NCBI GenBank assembly: GCA_964464375.1
Contig: CAYXFU010000047.1
Span: forward strand, 1 to 26,202
Length of the DNA stretch: 26,202 nucleotides
Origin: CAIOZA01 sp964464375
Lineage (GTDB): Bacteria > Bacteroidota > Ignavibacteria > Kapaibacteriales > UBA2268
Reading direction: 5' to 3'
Shown: positions 25,432 to 26,202 of the stretch, one piece after another
Position numbering within the stretch: position 1 is the first letter of the stretch
How the letters are laid out: each line of letters begins with the position of its first letter
Notes under the pieces: model-generated
Told to the model about the DNA's origin: nothing
The model's database searches: none
The model's input: only the letters and a program-made list of their open reading frames with translations
Program-made: the position numbers and the translations under genes

Positions 25432-25490
25432 CAGTATAAAGTTGAAAGTGATTCAGTTATAAAGTATAAAGTTAAAAGTATAAAGTTGAA
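25432..25490 (-). repeat. AACTTTATA repeat cluster (3)
   Basis: Several close copies of (A)ACTTTATA in the leader of the 99-aa gene, the last one directly abutting the CTGGAGA ribosome-binding site. Confidence 0.65.
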
Positions 25491-25515
25491 GCCTTAAAAA
25501 TCAGAAACCCCCTAA

Positions 25516-25534
25516 CCCCCTTTGAAAAAGGGGG
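25516..25534 (-). terminator. G/C-stem hairpin, possible terminator or dispersed repeat
   Basis: CCCCCTTT-TTC-AAAGGGGG is a perfect 8-bp stem about 15 nt past the stop of the 75-aa gene. The downstream T-run is delayed. Similar C5T3/A3G5 hairpins occur as dispersed intergenic repeats in many bacteria, so the terminator role is uncertain. Confidence 0.45.
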
Positions 25535-25549
25535 AAAGGGAATTGCGAA

Positions 25550-25777
25550 TTAGTTGATTTCGAATAATACTTTTTTTAGAGTTTCTCTGCTGGTCGAGTC
25601 CATTTGTGCGATTGCGTATTCGATGCCCCTTTCGAATCTGTTTCTCCATGTCCAAAAATAATCATCGGGACTGTTGAAATTGATGTTTCGATCAAATCTT
25701 TCGATGTAAAATTTCAAAATAGTGTGATCTGATATTGTTGTTTTCAGGTCGTTGTCTGGGTTTACTGCCTTGCTCAT
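25550..25777 (-). CDS. Uncharacterised 75-aa element protein
   Basis: Not recognised. The product begins MSKAVNPDNDLK and contains LKFYIERFDRNINF and YFWTWRNRFERGIEYAIAQ, a probably helical small soluble protein. The frame is open further upstream to 25900, but the ATG at 25777 follows CTGGAGACATC, so the shorter start is chosen; the extension would run through the AACTTTATA repeats and into the preceding gene. Confidence 0.6.
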   Translation of the reverse strand: MSKAVNPDNDLKTTISDHTILKFYIERFDRNINFNSPDDYFWTWRNRFERGIEYAIAQMDSTSRETLKKVLFEIN

Positions 25778-25784
25778 GATGTCT

Positions 25785-25825
25785 CCAGTTATAAAGTTTA
25801 TAAAGTTTGTAAAGTTATAAAGTAG
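25785..25825 (-). repeat. AACTTTATA repeat cluster (4)
   Basis: Four near copies on the minus strand (ACTTTATAACTTTACAAACT, then TTTATAAACTTTATAACT) run up to the ribosome-binding site of the 75-aa gene. Confidence 0.65.
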
Positions 25826-26027
25826 AAGCCGAAGCAGTTGATTTAGAGCTTTGCTCAGGATCTGCTTTGAAGTTCTGCAAATATGCGGTTGCGTCGTCAA
25901 TTCTTCCGCTCATTATGTAGATTTGGAATAATGGCAGATTGAAGCCTGCTGGTGAATTGTTCTGGATGAACAGCAGAGCTGCATCTGCAAAGTTTTGAAT
26001 TAGTTGTTTTTCTGATAATTTCTTCAT
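25815..26027 (-). CDS. Uncharacterised 70-aa element protein
   Basis: Not recognised. A short helical protein (KKLSEKQLIQNFADAALLFI, FQIYIMSGRIDDATAYLQNF) with an Ser/Ala-rich tail. Its two-helix pattern recalls a single TPR-like hairpin. The ATG overlaps the stop of the gene upstream as ATGA, and AGGAGAAAGC precedes it. The 3' end runs into the repeat cluster. Confidence 0.6.
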   Translation of the reverse strand: MKKLSEKQLIQNFADAALLFIQNNSPAGFNLPLFQIYIMSGRIDDATAYLQNFKADPEQSSKSTASASTL

Positions 26028-26202
26028 CTTGCTTTCTCCTGGTAATTAAAAAATGATACTCTGATAAATGCTATAAAAGTTTCATAATCTTTGAAGCTTG
26101 GGAAGTTGTTTTTTACAATCTCCCAATTTTTCGCTTCATCTCTTTTTAGTTTGCTTCTGCTGTCGTGTTGCCACTGGAGCCCATAACCTAAATATCGATT
26201 TA
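26024..26202 (-). CDS. C-terminal part of an uncharacterised gene (5' end outside window)
   Basis: The minus strand is open from the right edge for 58 codons and ends in TGA overlapping the next ATG. The visible protein includes YLGYGLQWQHDSRSKLKRDE and FPSFKDYETFIAFIRVSFF. The tight overlap supports it as the preceding gene of the cassette. Family not recognised. Confidence 0.6.
   Translation of the reverse strand, partial: NRYLGYGLQWQHDSRSKLKRDEAKNWEIVKNNFPSFKDYETFIAFIRVSFFNYQEKAR

Noticed and set aside
24758..25825. CRISPR array
   Set aside because: The short AACTTTATA units are degenerate, too short and unevenly spaced, and lie between genes; there are no spacers and no cas genes.
25778..25900. 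Longer N-terminus for the 75-aa protein
   Set aside because: The extension translates repeat DNA and overlaps the preceding gene, and the internal ATG has the strong CTGGAGA site used by its neighbour.

Overview
The window is strongly A+T-rich bacterial DNA. Several traits suggest a low-GC member of the Bacteroidota/Chlorobiota/Ignavibacteria branch: small lipoproteins with LSSC-type lipoboxes, a TPR sensor kinase paired with a LytTR regulator, IS150-like and TnpA-REP-like transposase remnants, and a prophage- or ICE-like cassette of tiny genes. This placement is an inference from protein style; no rRNA or tRNA gene was seen.

Left third (1-7.9 kb, minus strand): the front of a type 1 BREX phage-defence operon, in order of transcription brxA, brxB, brxC and pglX. 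pglX runs off the left edge, so pglZ and brxL would be expected beyond it. On the same strand upstream lie a protein with 13 TPRs (8.05-9.66 kb) and a 903-codon protein (9.96-12.67 kb). The latter has a catalytically degraded Mrr/restriction-endonuclease-like domain followed by 12 repeats of the homing-endonuclease-associated type. A decayed IS200/TnpA-REP relic sits between these two genes.

Centre (12.9-16.7 kb): a further set of poorly known genes that reads as an extended defence island. It holds a 283-aa orphan-family protein, a 104-aa protein resembling the N-terminus of an anti-sigma factor, a 281-aa orphan, and a 427-aa protein with an intact HEPN RNase motif (RNKVAH) in a Swt1/Apea-like HEPN setting plus a C-terminal winged-helix-like segment. 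A 10-base box, TGTTATATTA, lies shortly upstream of brxA, of the repeat protein and of the HEPN gene. It may tie these three units into one regulon.

Right-centre (16.9-23.3 kb): a cell-envelope and signalling block on the minus strand. It contains a secreted beta-domain protein, an IS3/IS150 transposase relic, a lipoprotein carrying a related beta domain, a small lipoprotein, a TM2 membrane protein, another small lipoprotein, and a TPR-HisKA sensor kinase with a LytTR response regulator.

Right end (23.5-26.2 kb): a minus-strand run of compact genes typical of an integrated element. It holds a partial unknown gene, a 70-aa protein, a 75-aa protein, a 99-aa protein, an excisionase-type HTH protein and a sliding-clamp-like protein whose stop overlaps the start of a TnpA-REP-like transposase. 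Four of the gaps between these genes carry degenerate copies of AACTTTATA just before the ribosome-binding sites.
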